This document shows positions 7,746 to 16,342 of a DNA stretch of 64,000 bases, piece after piece. How positions within the stretch are numbered: position 1 is the stretch's first letter; the number at the start of each line of letters is the position of its first letter. Where the stretch lies: positions 4,836,001-4,900,000 of the forward strand of contig NZ_BBWW01000001.1 of NCBI RefSeq assembly GCF_001485215.1, written 5' to 3'. A program made the position numbers and the translations under genes. Source of the stretch: Leptolyngbya sp. NIES-2104. GTDB lineage: Bacteria > Cyanobacteriota > Cyanobacteriia > Leptolyngbyales > Leptolyngbyaceae. The notes under the pieces were generated by a model. The model did not search any database, had not been told where the DNA came from, and saw nothing but the letters and a program-made list of their open reading frames with translations.

Positions 7746-8897
7746 ATGTTCCACAATGCCTCGATCGATGAACTGCCTGTTTTGTTGGATCGCATTCCAG
7801 CTTCTCCCGATTCGCTTCGTGATGCTGATGATTGGCTCGATGATGAGATTCTCCCTTTAGAAAAATCCCTTGATGCAGACTGGATTGTCCAGCCCTTTCA
7901 AAAACCGATCCCAAGCCTGCGATGTCTTCAAACGCTAAAGTTTGATCACCCAGTGCGACGGATTTTAATTCATCAAGAAATTCTTTTCACGGTTGGTTCT
8001 CCAACGCGAAACAGTCCCCCTGAAGCCACAAACACCATTCAGGGTTGGAACTGGCAGACGGGCAATCACATTTTTGCTTTCACAGGTCACACGGCTCCGA
8101 TTCGCATGATCGCACTTAGCCAAGACGGAAAAACTTTAGTCAGCGGCAGCGAAGATCAGACGATCAAGGTTTGGAATGCGCTCACAGGCGAAGAATGGAT
8201 GACGCTTGAGGATCACACCAGTCCGATCACAGCGATCGCACTCAGTCCCGATGGCAAAACTTTAGTGAGTAGCGGCTGCAATCAATACGAGAATCGCGAT
8301 CGTCAATTGCGGATTGTGAATCGCGATCGTGCCCTCCGAATTTGGAACCTGTCTGAAGGCAAAGTGACTCATACATTGCCCTGTATTACTGATGTTCCGA
8401 TGTTGAGCATGGGAGCCAGTGGAAAAGTGCTTCTGAAGTATGAACAGCAACTAGAAGCGGTGAACGTGGAAACGGGAAGACCGATTCCAAGACTCAATAC
8501 TTTGAAAGAGTGCGAACAGATTTTGGCGATCGCTTCAGATTGGGAAAACGTGGCAACGATCGTCGATCGACAAGTCACCATTCGCCAACTTACAACCGGT
8601 GAAGTGCTGTCTCGAATTCCGCTGAACTTATACGATCGTTCGATTCAAGTGTGTGCACTGAGTCCTGATGGAAAATGGTTCGCGGCTGGATTTGCGCGAA
8701 CCGAGATTCATTCGAGACACAATAGCTATCTCACTCGGCGGAATATTTTGCGTATTTGGGATACACAGACTGGACATCAGGTGATTTGTCTCGACGAATC
8801 AGAGTTAGGACAAGGAATGTGGCAATCGATCGGGTTTGGTCAACAAGGACTGTTGATCACGAGTGTTGGAGCTTGTCTAAAAGTTTGGCGGTTTTGA
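7746..8897 (+). CDS. WD40 repeat protein
   Basis: A 383-residue predicted beta-propeller. Clear WD40 units are seen as FTGHTAPIRMIALSQDGKTLVSGSEDQTIKVW and the following DHTSPITAIALSPDGKTLVSSG...LRIWNL (split here by a short insertion). Weaker repeats occur later (VCALSPDGKWFAAG...LRIWDTQTG; FGQQGLLITSVGACLKVW). The N-terminal 60 residues are acidic and not WD40. No kinase, protease or signalling domain is fused to it. It is likely a scaffold protein, with unknown partners. The start follows GGTGAGGGCAAGCC. Confidence 0.83.
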   Translation: MFHNASIDELPVLLDRIPASPDSLRDADDWLDDEILPLEKSLDADWIVQPFQKPIPSLRCLQTLKFDHPVRRILIHQEILFTVGSPTRNSPPEATNTIQGWNWQTGNHIFAFTGHTAPIRMIALSQDGKTLVSGSEDQTIKVWNALTGEEWMTLEDHTSPITAIALSPDGKTLVSSGCNQYENRDRQLRIVNRDRALRIWNLSEGKVTHTLPCITDVPMLSMGASGKVLLKYEQQLEAVNVETGRPIPRLNTLKECEQILAIASDWENVATIVDRQVTIRQLTTGEVLSRIPLNLYDRSIQVCALSPDGKWFAAGFARTEIHSRHNSYLTRRNILRIWDTQTGHQVICLDESELGQGMWQSIGFGQQGLLITSVGACLKVWRF

Positions 8898-8908
8898 TTC
8901 GATGTCTA

Positions 8909-9117
8909 AGAGGGTGTTTGAAAAGTATATAAAGTCTATTCGCTTCGATTGCATCTCGCCCTGAAATGAATTTCGGGCTAACCGACGAAAGTCTACTGAA
9001 GTAGACTGGGAGCCAGTTTCAGTCTTTTAGTCCTTTTCAAAGGACTTGCGCCGATTAGCCCGAAATTCATTTCAGGGCGGGATGTGGCAACGAACGACAA
9101 CTTTTCAAACATCCTCT
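8909..9117. mobile_element. MITE-like palindromic element, copy 2
   Basis: A 209-bp copy of the element at 231-437. It has the best preserved ends: AGAGGGTGTTTGAAAAGT against the right-end complement AGAGGATGTTTGAAAAGT, flanked by TA on both sides (8907-8908 and 9118-9119). The inner arms are again CCCTGAAATGAATTTCGGGC and complement. The second inner hairpin reads AGTCCTT-TTCA-AAGGACT. Compared with copies 1 and 3 (AGTCCAT...ATGGACT) both partners of one base pair have changed, so pairing is kept. It lies between the WD40 gene and the antiporter. Confidence 0.8.
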
Positions 9118-9144
9118 TAGAGTTCTCGAACTCTTTTACAAGCG

Positions 9145-9181
9145 GCACCGTTCAATCGATTCACAGTTGATTGAACGGTGC
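9145..9181. repeat. 13-bp perfect inverted repeat upstream of the antiporter gene
   Basis: GCACCGTTCAATC at 9145-9157 and GATTGAACGGTGC at 9169-9181 pair perfectly with an 11-base loop. It lies after MITE copy 2 and 85 bases before the antiporter ATG. It could be the displaced terminator of the WD40 gene or a 5' UTR structure of the antiporter mRNA; it has no T-tract. Confidence 0.55.
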
Positions 9182-9266
9182 GATCGAGCGATGAAACTTG
9201 ATCGCTTTGTAATAAACGTTAAGAAGTTTGTACGATAGGGAGGATTTTCGGTGACTTCCCCTACGT

Positions 9267-10646
9267 ATGATCAATTCCCTTTCTTGGTTTTATCTTCCGC
9301 CGCCACTGTTAGCAGCCGCAGAAGCGGAGAATAGTTCGCTTGTCCTGGCTGGCGTTCTGCTCAGTCTCGTCGTGGTTTATTTCGCGAGTAAGATCGGCGG
9401 TGAAATTTGCGCTCGGCTCGATTTGCCCTCGGTTTTGGGTGAACTTGTTGCGGGTGTAATTGTCGGCGTGTCGGCACTGCATTTACTCGTATTTCCCAGT
9501 GCTGATTTTGATGCCAGTCGATCGCTGGTGATGCAAGCTTTACAAATGACCGCTCATCTTAGCCCCGAATCGCTCAATCTCGTGTTTGAAACGCAGAGTG
9601 AAGTGATCTCCGTCTTAGCAGAAATCGGTGTAGTGATTCTGCTGTTTGAGATTGGCTTAGAGTCGGATTTGAAAGAACTGATGCGAGTCGGTTGGCAAGC
9701 TGCGATCGTGGCTTGTGTCGGGGTAGCAGTTCCGTTTGCGCTTGGTACAGCCGGATTGATGACGATCTTTAATGTGCCACCGATTCCCGCAATTTTTGCC
9801 GGGGCAGCCTTGACCGCAACTAGCATCGGAATTACGGCGCGAGTGTTGTCTGAATTGCAGCAAATTAGTTCAAAAGAAGGGCAAATCATTATCGGTGCAG
9901 CGGTGCTCGATGATGTTCTTGGCATTATCGTGCTGGCAGTCGTCGCAGGATTGGCAAAGACAGGAGAAGTGCAAGTCTCTGAGGTGGTTTATCTCATTCT
10001 GAGTGCTGGCGTGTTTCTGATCGGAAGCTTGTGGCTGGGACGGTTGTTGAGTCCGTTGTTTGTGACACTGGTGAATGAGTTGAGAACTCGTGGGCAGTTG
10101 CTCGTGAGCGCTTTGATTGTGGCGTTTGTGCTGGCGGATATTGCAGCGGTGATTCAGTTAGAAGCGATTCTGGGTGCGTTTGCAGCGGGATTGATTCTAG
10201 CGGAAACCGAGAAGCGGGCAGAACTCGAAGCACAAATTAAGCCGATCGCAGATATGCTCGTGCCTGTGTTCTTCGTCGTCGTGGGTGCAAGAACCGATGT
10301 CAGTGTCTTAAATCCGTTTGATCCAGCGAATCGCGAAGGTCTGATTATGTCGGCTTTCCTGATCGTGGTTGCGGTCTTGGGGAAAGTCGTGACAGGCTTC
10401 ACTGTGTTTGGTCAACCGGGACTGAATCGATTAGCGATCGGGGTTGGCATGATTCCACGGGGTGAAGTGGGTCTTGTCTTCGCGTCGTTTGGGGCAAACA
10501 CTGGAATTCTCTCGGATGCGTTGCAAGCGGCGATTATCGTCATGGTGATTCTGACCACGTTTCTCGCGCCGCCATTATTGCGAGTAGTTTTTCCTCAGAC
10601 TGACTCCGTACCTGTACCGGAGCTAAGTAGCGTAGATGACCTCTGA
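9267..10646 (+). CDS. CPA2-type cation:proton antiporter, NhaS3-like
   Basis: A 459-residue integral membrane protein with about 12 hydrophobic segments. It belongs to the CPA2 monovalent cation/proton antiporters: an inverted-repeat fold with conserved DLPSVLGELVAGVIVG in an early helix and GAAVLDDVLGIIVLAVV containing the ion-binding aspartate pair. Length and these motifs are close to cyanobacterial NhaS3, which exchanges Na+ for H+ in the thylakoid membrane; the exact paralog is an inference. No C-terminal TrkA-N or USP domain is present. It stands alone on its strand, with a hairpin behind it at 10694-10730. Confidence 0.85.
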   Translation: MINSLSWFYLPPPLLAAAEAENSSLVLAGVLLSLVVVYFASKIGGEICARLDLPSVLGELVAGVIVGVSALHLLVFPSADFDASRSLVMQALQMTAHLSPESLNLVFETQSEVISVLAEIGVVILLFEIGLESDLKELMRVGWQAAIVACVGVAVPFALGTAGLMTIFNVPPIPAIFAGAALTATSIGITARVLSELQQISSKEGQIIIGAAVLDDVLGIIVLAVVAGLAKTGEVQVSEVVYLILSAGVFLIGSLWLGRLLSPLFVTLVNELRTRGQLLVSALIVAFVLADIAAVIQLEAILGAFAAGLILAETEKRAELEAQIKPIADMLVPVFFVVVGARTDVSVLNPFDPANREGLIMSAFLIVVAVLGKVVTGFTVFGQPGLNRLAIGVGMIPRGEVGLVFASFGANTGILSDALQAAIIVMVILTTFLAPPLLRVVFPQTDSVPVPELSSVDDL

Positions 10647-10693
10647 GCAAAAAAGTATGTTGAAGTTCAGGCATCCGTACTAGAATGCTCTAG

Positions 10694-10730
10694 CCCAAAC
10701 TCAAAAAATATTCGATTCTTTGGGTTTGGG
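10694..10730 (+). terminator. Possible terminator after the antiporter gene
   Basis: CCCAAACTCAAA (10694-10705) pairs with TTTGGGTTTGGG (10719-10730), 11 of 12 positions, around a 13-base loop. The following sequence (ATGCCGTTGTTTTACG) has only a weak T-run, so termination strength is uncertain. Confidence 0.45.
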
Positions 10731-10969
10731 ATGCCGTTGTTTTACGTTCTAAATTTTATGCAGCCGCTATTCCTAAGAAATTCGATCGCAGAATTGAGAA
10801 ACTCGATCGCGTTTTTTTACGTCCCCGACATCAAAGGACATGACATTTTTCTCAAATAAATCGAGCAAATTTTCCAGATATCAGGAACGAGCTTGCGGAG
10901 ATTAGGTCAGTCGATCCAATACGCTTGATTTTGCTTCGATTCTTTGAGAAATAACTGTTGAATATTTGT

Positions 10970-11017
10970 GATGAATATCAGCTCAAATCCTTGTGATTAG
11001 CTGAACGGATATTCATC
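10970..11017. promoter_or_regulatory. 10-bp perfect inverted repeat upstream of amiC
   Basis: GATGAATATC at 10970-10979 and GATATTCATC at 11008-11017 are exact complements separated by 28 bases. The spacer contains AGCT twice, which could extend the pairing. It lies about 150 bases before the amiC start. It may be an operator or a 5' UTR hairpin; no regulator is identified. Confidence 0.4.
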
Positions 11018-11152
11018 GATCGTGGGTGAGAGAGGACGTAGATTCGGTTTTGATATCTAGATTCACGGGGCAAAATCCAATCATTTTGCTGCCTGAATTT
11101 GATTATCAAACGGCTTGAAATGAATGCCGAAAATAGCGGCTTGACGCATAAC

Positions 11153-11168
11153 AAGGAGAGAAAAGTTG
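11153..11168 (+). promoter_or_regulatory. Ribosome binding site fixing a TTG start for amiC
   Basis: AAGGAGAG at 11153-11160 is a near-perfect Shine-Dalgarno sequence. It sits at the right distance from TTG at 11166, and no in-frame ATG occurs before the end of the signal peptide. The TTG is therefore the likely initiation codon. Confidence 0.75.
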
Positions 11169-13022
11169 GAACGCGGTCTTCATTCTACCAGTGCAAAAAA
11201 GACGAATAAGAAATTTAATTTGCGATCGTACTTTTTGCTCTGCTCATTCTATTTTTTACTCTTTACTTTTCCGGCTCAAGCGGCTCGATTACAGTCTTGG
11301 CGATTGAGTCCCACCCAAAATCAGCTAGAGTTCTTCACCGATGATGGAGTCCAACCGAGAGCGCAGCTTCTCAGTGATCCGACTCGCTTAGTAATCGATT
11401 TACCCGGTGTCACCTTCGGACGACCCCAAGTGATCGAAAATTACAGCGGTGCAGTGCGGGCAGTTCGTGTCGGACAGTTCGATCGAGAAACGACCCGAAT
11501 TGTAGTTGAGTACGCGCCCGGATACACCGTTGACCCCAGTCGCATCCAGTTTCAAGGTAGAGCAGCGAATCAGTGGGCAGTTCAATTGCCATCTCCGAGT
11601 TTTTCCGGCGTTGGAACTCCTCCCGTAACACAACCGCCTGTTACACAGCCCCCGCTGACAAGACCCCCGATCACGCAACTCCCGCCCTCGACTGGAAGAA
11701 CTTTCGTTCAGAGCCTTCAAGCGACTGGAGATGGTTTCTTTCTCAGAACCACGGGCGGCACTCCAGAAGTGCGATCGCTTCGATCCGGCGATCGTCGCCA
11801 AATGATCATCGATATTTTCAACTCGACTCTTTCCCCGAACCTATTCCCGCGTGATCTTCCGGTCAACGTAAACGGCGTTTCTCGTGCTCAGATTACTCAA
11901 TTTGATCCGAACACGGTTCGATTAACATTGACGCTCTCACCGGATGGCGGAAATTGGCAAGCCAGCGCAAGTCCGTCTGGCGGCTTGATTGTTCTGCCAC
12001 AAACTGTCGGAGGCACTCCAGGAACACCGCAACCGCCAACGGGACAAACTGCGATCGTGCAATCGGTTGAACTTGATGCCAATCGTCAGTTAGTCATCCG
12101 AGGAAATCAGCCGCTGAACTATACCACGGGCTGGGATCGGGCGACGAGTTCATATCGCGTGTTGATTCGATCGGCACGCACCGATGCCAACTTTAGAGGA
12201 CCCCAACTTCCCGCAGGCAGTCCATTAATCCAAGCGCGAGTCAGACAAGACGGAAACGATGTCGCGATCCTGCTCACGCCTGCTTCTGGAGTCCAGTTTG
12301 GCGAAATTGTGCAAACCGCTCCGCAGCAATTGACCCTACCCTTACGCCGTGGATTGTTCCCCGTCGTTCCTCCCACGACTCCAACCCCAATTCCAAACCC
12401 AATTCCAAACCCTACGCCTACTCCGGTTCCCGTCCCCCCACGCCCCACTCCCACTCCGGTTCCGCGTCCTCCCATTCCGAACGGTCGGCTTGTGGTTGTG
12501 ATCGATGCTGGACATGGCGGACCTGATCCGGGAGCTGTGGGCATTGGTGGCATTCAGGAAAAAGAAATCGTGCTCGATATCAGTCGGCGCGTACAAGCGA
12601 CGCTAGAGCGATCGGGTGTAACAGTCGTGATGACTCGGAACGCAGATATCGATTTGGATCTCCAACCGCGTGTGGACATTGCCCAGCGTGCGAATGCTAC
12701 CGTTTTTGTAAGCATTCACGCGAATTCAATCAGCCTAAGTCGTCCAGACGTAAATGGATTAGAAACGTACTATTTCCAAACGGGATTAGAATTAGCGCGA
12801 ACCATTCACCGGAATGTTCTACAAGGAACAGGTATCGAAGATCGAGGCGTTCGGAGTGCGAGATTCTATGTCTTGCGTCGAACGACCATGCCTTCGGTTC
12901 TCGTCGAAGTGGGATTTGTCACCGGGCGCAATGATGCCGCTCGTCTGAGAGACTCTTCCTATCGTCAACGCATGGCAGACTCGATCGCTCGTGGCGTTCT
13001 CGAATACTTGGGACGACGTTAA
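11166..13022 (+). CDS. amiC: N-acetylmuramoyl-L-alanine amidase with AMIN domains
   Basis: A 618-residue exported amidase that cleaves the peptide from MurNAc in peptidoglycan, needed for septal splitting. Residues 1-39 are basic then hydrophobic and end in PAQA, a signal peptide. Two or three beta-rich AMIN targeting domains follow (starting near residues 41, 178 and 297), separated by a Pro/Thr linker and a second Pro-rich linker near 400-438. The C-terminal Amidase_3 domain shows IDAGHGG, QEKE, VSIHANS and the catalytic VLVEVGF. Translation starts at TTG. murI follows on the same strand. Confidence 0.93.
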   Translation: MERGLHSTSAKKTNKKFNLRSYFLLCSFYFLLFTFPAQAARLQSWRLSPTQNQLEFFTDDGVQPRAQLLSDPTRLVIDLPGVTFGRPQVIENYSGAVRAVRVGQFDRETTRIVVEYAPGYTVDPSRIQFQGRAANQWAVQLPSPSFSGVGTPPVTQPPVTQPPLTRPPITQLPPSTGRTFVQSLQATGDGFFLRTTGGTPEVRSLRSGDRRQMIIDIFNSTLSPNLFPRDLPVNVNGVSRAQITQFDPNTVRLTLTLSPDGGNWQASASPSGGLIVLPQTVGGTPGTPQPPTGQTAIVQSVELDANRQLVIRGNQPLNYTTGWDRATSSYRVLIRSARTDANFRGPQLPAGSPLIQARVRQDGNDVAILLTPASGVQFGEIVQTAPQQLTLPLRRGLFPVVPPTTPTPIPNPIPNPTPTPVPVPPRPTPTPVPRPPIPNGRLVVVIDAGHGGPDPGAVGIGGIQEKEIVLDISRRVQATLERSGVTVVMTRNADIDLDLQPRVDIAQRANATVFVSIHANSISLSRPDVNGLETYYFQTGLELARTIHRNVLQGTGIEDRGVRSARFYVLRRTTMPSVLVEVGFVTGRNDAARLRDSSYRQRMADSIARGVLEYLGRR

Positions 13023-13087
13023 CCCTGACATCCTCCAATCTGGTCTTGAGCCACTGAGCAAGAGCGCATAGACTGTAGTGAATGTTA

Positions 13088-13142
13088 GAAGACTGAAGCT
13101 GAATGTCAGGGTGCGAATCGCTTCAGTCTTCTGACTTCTAAC
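13088..13142. repeat. Imperfect palindrome between amiC and murI
   Basis: GTTAGAAGACTGAAGC on the left and GCTTCAGTCTTCTGACTTCTAAC on the right can pair with a seven-base bulge. Such TTCTGACTTCTAAC motifs recur in intergenic regions of filamentous cyanobacteria. It probably forms a transcript hairpin. Confidence 0.45.
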
Positions 13143-13165
13143 GTTCTGGTGTGAGGATGGAAAAA

Positions 13166-14008
13166 ATGATCAATTCAGCAGAGAACTTCGGTACCCCGAA
13201 TGGCTCCGATCCGATCGGGCTTTTCGATAGCGGAGTCGGTGGCTTGACGGTGCTGCGAGAAATGTATCGCCAACTGCCGAATGAATCCCTGTTGTATTTC
13301 GGAGATACTGCCCGTGTCCCGTATGGAACGCGATCGCAAACTGAGATCGTCCAATTCGTGCGGGAGATTCTGCATTGGATGGTCGAACGCCGCGCCAAAA
13401 TGGTGATCATGGCGTGTAATACGAGTTCGGCTTTAGCGATCGAGATCGTGCGCCAAGAATTTCCCGACTTACCAATTTTGGGCGTGATTCTTCCGGGTGC
13501 GAGTGCTGCGGTCAGACAAGGAAAACGAATTGGTGTAATTTCGACTCCTGCAACTGCTGCGAGTGATGCGTATCGTCAGGCGATTCTTGAAGTTGATCCG
13601 ACGGCTGAGGTGTGGCAGGTCGGCTGTCCTGAATTTGTGCCCTTAATCGAGCAAGGCAGAATTCATGATCCCTATACGATCGAAGTCGCTCAAAAGTATC
13701 TCAAGCCGCTACTCGATCAAGACATTGACACGCTGATTTACGGCTGTACGCACTATCCACATTTGGCTCCGGTGCTCACCTCGATCGCGCCAAAATCATT
13801 ACAGTTCATCGATCCCGCCGTGTCTGTTGCGAAAGCTGCCGCTCAAGAATTGGAAATCTTGGGATTACGCAATCTGAAATCTCCCACACCAACTCAGTTT
13901 TATGTCAGTGGTGATCCTCAGCCGTTTGTAGAAGTGGCAGAACAATGGCTTGGATCTCGCCCGATCGTGCAACAAGTCGCACTCTCCGAATCTGTAGCGG
14001 TGGGATAA
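13166..14008 (+). CDS. murI: Glutamate racemase
   Basis: A 280-residue cofactor-independent racemase that supplies D-glutamate for peptidoglycan. The N-terminal GLFDSGVGGLTVLREM and FGDTARVPYGTRS are the family hallmarks. The catalytic cysteines are in MACNTSSALA and YGCTHYPHL. GTG at 13151 and ATG at 13157 are possible in-frame starts; the ATG at 13166 is chosen because GTGAGG lies a suitable distance upstream of it. It follows amiC on the same strand after about 140 bases. Confidence 0.93.
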   Translation: MINSAENFGTPNGSDPIGLFDSGVGGLTVLREMYRQLPNESLLYFGDTARVPYGTRSQTEIVQFVREILHWMVERRAKMVIMACNTSSALAIEIVRQEFPDLPILGVILPGASAAVRQGKRIGVISTPATAASDAYRQAILEVDPTAEVWQVGCPEFVPLIEQGRIHDPYTIEVAQKYLKPLLDQDIDTLIYGCTHYPHLAPVLTSIAPKSLQFIDPAVSVAKAAAQELEILGLRNLKSPTPTQFYVSGDPQPFVEVAEQWLGSRPIVQQVALSESVAVG

Positions 14009-14028
14009 GAATGATTGGAGCAGTGCGA

Positions 14029-14955
14029 TTATGAATGCGTTTGTAGCCACTGTTCCAGATCTTCTGGATTGTTGAACTGAAGAAGCGCGATCGCTAATTC
14101 ATCGAGTTTCACGATCGATAGCTGTTGAATTTGGGCTTCGACAGACTGAGGCAGCGTTTCAAAGCGGGATCTCAGAAGCATCAGAATAAGAGACGCTTTT
14201 CCACGCCGTTCACCCTGTTCAATGCCCCGTTCAATGCCCTGTTCAATGCCCTGTTCAATGCCTTCAGCGCGGGTTCTGCGCTCCCATTCTAGATAGACCT
14301 GCGAAAGTGCCACTAAAAAGCGCTCCTCTTCTGCTTCAACGTTTGCGGTTACTTCTATACTAATCCGCCATCGCACTAACAAATCGAGAGCAGCCGCTCG
14401 TTTTGGGGTCGTCTCAGGCAATAGAAGCAATTCTTCAATGGCTTGCTCTTGAGTGGTTCCTTTTCCCAAAAGTCTGAGCCACAAAGTTTCTTCTGTCACT
14501 GGAAGTTCAGCGATATTAATTATGCCTGTTCGCCAACCCCGATCGAACGTATAAATTCCGTCTTCTCCCGCCAGTTCGCCACCAAAGTCATCGAGGAGTC
14601 GATCGGACACTGAAGATGCCAAAATCCACAATTGCGGCAAATCAGCATCGGGAAGAATGCGATCGACAGTACGATTTAGGTCAGCATGAAGCAGATAGAG
14701 TTTCATTGCACAAGTCCTTACATCGTGACTGGATGGCGGATTGCGGAATGGCTCAAACAGGGATTTTGTCGTACTTAACTGTGCGAGTTGTCCGAGTTCA
14801 GCGGGATTGAGTTGACTTGGATCACTTGGCTCAAAGTAGATATCGATGCGGCGGGCTTCTCCGGGGACATTTCGATCGATCGTGACTCGTCCATAAGGTG
14901 ATAACAGCGTCTCGAATAGCTGTTTAGAAAATTCGTCGAAGGGCTGGCGGGTCAT
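14029..14955 (-). CDS. Rpn/PDDEXK-like nuclease-family protein (DUF4351-type C-terminus)
   Basis: A 308-residue member of the large cyanobacterial group related to Rpn recombination-promoting nucleases. The N-terminal half has a PD-(D/E)XK-like core (FDEFSKQLFETLLSPYG, later RRIDIYFEP), although the active-site lysine is not clear. About residues 232-250 are a GIEQ tandem repeat (GIEQGIEQGIERGIEQGERRG). The last 60 residues are the DUF4351-like helical tail (LILMLLRSRFETLP...QIQQLSIVKLDELAIALLQF). The DNA behind the GIEQ repeat is a 12-bp tandem repeat near 14218-14262, prone to length change. Confidence 0.75.
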   Translation of the reverse strand: MTRQPFDEFSKQLFETLLSPYGRVTIDRNVPGEARRIDIYFEPSDPSQLNPAELGQLAQLSTTKSLFEPFRNPPSSHDVRTCAMKLYLLHADLNRTVDRILPDADLPQLWILASSVSDRLLDDFGGELAGEDGIYTFDRGWRTGIINIAELPVTEETLWLRLLGKGTTQEQAIEELLLLPETTPKRAAALDLLVRWRISIEVTANVEAEEERFLVALSQVYLEWERRTRAEGIEQGIEQGIERGIEQGERRGKASLILMLLRSRFETLPQSVEAQIQQLSIVKLDELAIALLQFNNPEDLEQWLQTHS

Positions 14956-15136
14956 GAATCGAATCAGAAAAACCGCTCTCTACTTTATCGTGATTCGAGA
15001 AATTGATTGAATCTGCTTGAAATGCCTCAATCTGAGAACGCGGAATATTTCCTCCCCTAGAATTGCGGATTTATGAGTAAAATAAGGTCACAAGCCGTAA
15101 AAAAACTTAACCTATAGCTTCTGAGTCGGCAATTAC

Positions 15137-16108
15137 ATGACCTCAGCCACATCCCTCTTTTCTCCGGTAGAAGCGGATCTACGTTTACTTGCCGAGAATC
15201 TTAAAAATCTCATCGGTGCGCGTCATCCCATTCTTTACGCTGCCGCAGAACACCTGTTTAGCGCCGGAGGAAAACGCATTCGTCCCGCGATCGTTCTCTT
15301 AGTTGCCCGCGCCACGATGCGAGGACAGGAAATCACTCAACGCCATCGCCGCCTTGCTGAAATCACGGAAATGATTCACACGGCGAGTTTGGTACACGAT
15401 GATGTGATTGATGAATCAGAGATGCGGCGAGGATTGCCTGCGGTACATAGTCGATTTAGTACTCAGGTGGCGGTCTTAGCCGGAGATTTTCTATTCGCTC
15501 AATCCTCTTGGTATCTAGCGAATCTCGAAAACATTGAGGTGATTAAACTTCTGTCCGAAGTGATTAAGGATTTTGCTGAGGGAGAAATTCAGCAGGGTTT
15601 ACTTCGGTTTGATACGGGATTAACGATCGAGTCTTATCTCGAAAAAAGCTATTACAAAACTGCTTCTTTGATCGCGAATAGCTCGAAGGCGGCGGCGATT
15701 TTAAGCAATGCGTCTGATGCTGAGGCACAAAAGCTTTATCAATACGGACGGCATTTAGGCTTGGCATTTCAAGTGGTCGATGATATTTTCGACTTTACGA
15801 GTTCGGCGGAAGGACTTGGAAAGCCTGCGGGATCGGATTTGAAGAGCGGAAATCTTACGGCTCCGGTGCTGTATGCCTTAGAAGAGAAGCCGTATTTGGA
15901 AGAGTTAATCGATCGAGAATTTGCCCAAGAAGATGATCTTGAACAAGCTTTAGCACTGGTTCGAGATAGTAAAGGCATTCAGCGAGCAAGAGACTTGGCG
16001 ACTTATCATGCCAAAGCAGCGATCGATTATCTTTGTGATCTGCCTCCTTCTGAGTCAAGACAGGCGCTAATTAAGCTGACCGATTATGTGTTGAATCGAT
16101 CGTACTAA
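15137..16108 (+). CDS. sds: Solanesyl/polyprenyl diphosphate synthase
   Basis: A 323-residue trans-prenyltransferase that elongates isoprenoid chains with IPP, in cyanobacteria for the plastoquinone side chain. The first Asp-rich motif is LVHDDVIDESEMRRG and the second is VVDDIFDFT; GGKRIRP near residue 47 binds IPP. FQVVDDIFD and the small residues before the first motif suit a long-chain synthase, but chain length cannot be fixed by eye. The gene stands alone and is followed by a strong terminator. Confidence 0.9.
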   Translation: MTSATSLFSPVEADLRLLAENLKNLIGARHPILYAAAEHLFSAGGKRIRPAIVLLVARATMRGQEITQRHRRLAEITEMIHTASLVHDDVIDESEMRRGLPAVHSRFSTQVAVLAGDFLFAQSSWYLANLENIEVIKLLSEVIKDFAEGEIQQGLLRFDTGLTIESYLEKSYYKTASLIANSSKAAAILSNASDAEAQKLYQYGRHLGLAFQVVDDIFDFTSSAEGLGKPAGSDLKSGNLTAPVLYALEEKPYLEELIDREFAQEDDLEQALALVRDSKGIQRARDLATYHAKAAIDYLCDLPPSESRQALIKLTDYVLNRSY

Positions 16109-16134
16109 GATTCAGAGTTAGAATTTATGACTTT

Positions 16135-16158
16135 AGGCAGGAAAACCTGCCTTTTTTA
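16135..16158 (+). terminator. Rho-independent terminator after sds
   Basis: AGGCAGG, loop AAAA and CCTGCCT form a seven-pair stem followed by TTTTTATT. It lies 27 bases after the sds stop. Confidence 0.88.
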
Positions 16159-16342
16159 TTGCCAGAAATCTACCGATAGATGGAGTATTTTTTGCTTCAT
16201 CACTGTCTAGTTATACAAAATTGATGTGCGATTTATAACTCGTGAAGGATGAGAATTGCTGAGTTTACTTTTACAGTTAATATAACAGTTGTGAAACTTT
16301 ACATTTCTTAGCACTCATTTATCGTGATTTGGTAATCGAAAT

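Larger units (their letters stand above)
10647..11165. other. Intergenic region between antiporter and amiC
   Basis: No gene longer than a few dozen codons is supported in these 519 bases. It holds the hairpin at 10694-10730 just after the antiporter, an AT-rich stretch, and a perfect inverted repeat at 10970-11017. The last 15 bases carry a strong ribosome binding site for amiC. Confidence 0.7.

Noticed and set aside
9554-10402. Several minus-strand frames inside the antiporter gene
   Set aside because: They lie opposite conserved membrane helices of the real gene and show no protein-like features.
12119-12596. Long minus-strand frames rich in Gly/Val opposite amiC (144 and 84 aa)
   Set aside because: They mirror the Pro/Thr linker of amiC; the low-complexity composition is a shadow of the real gene.
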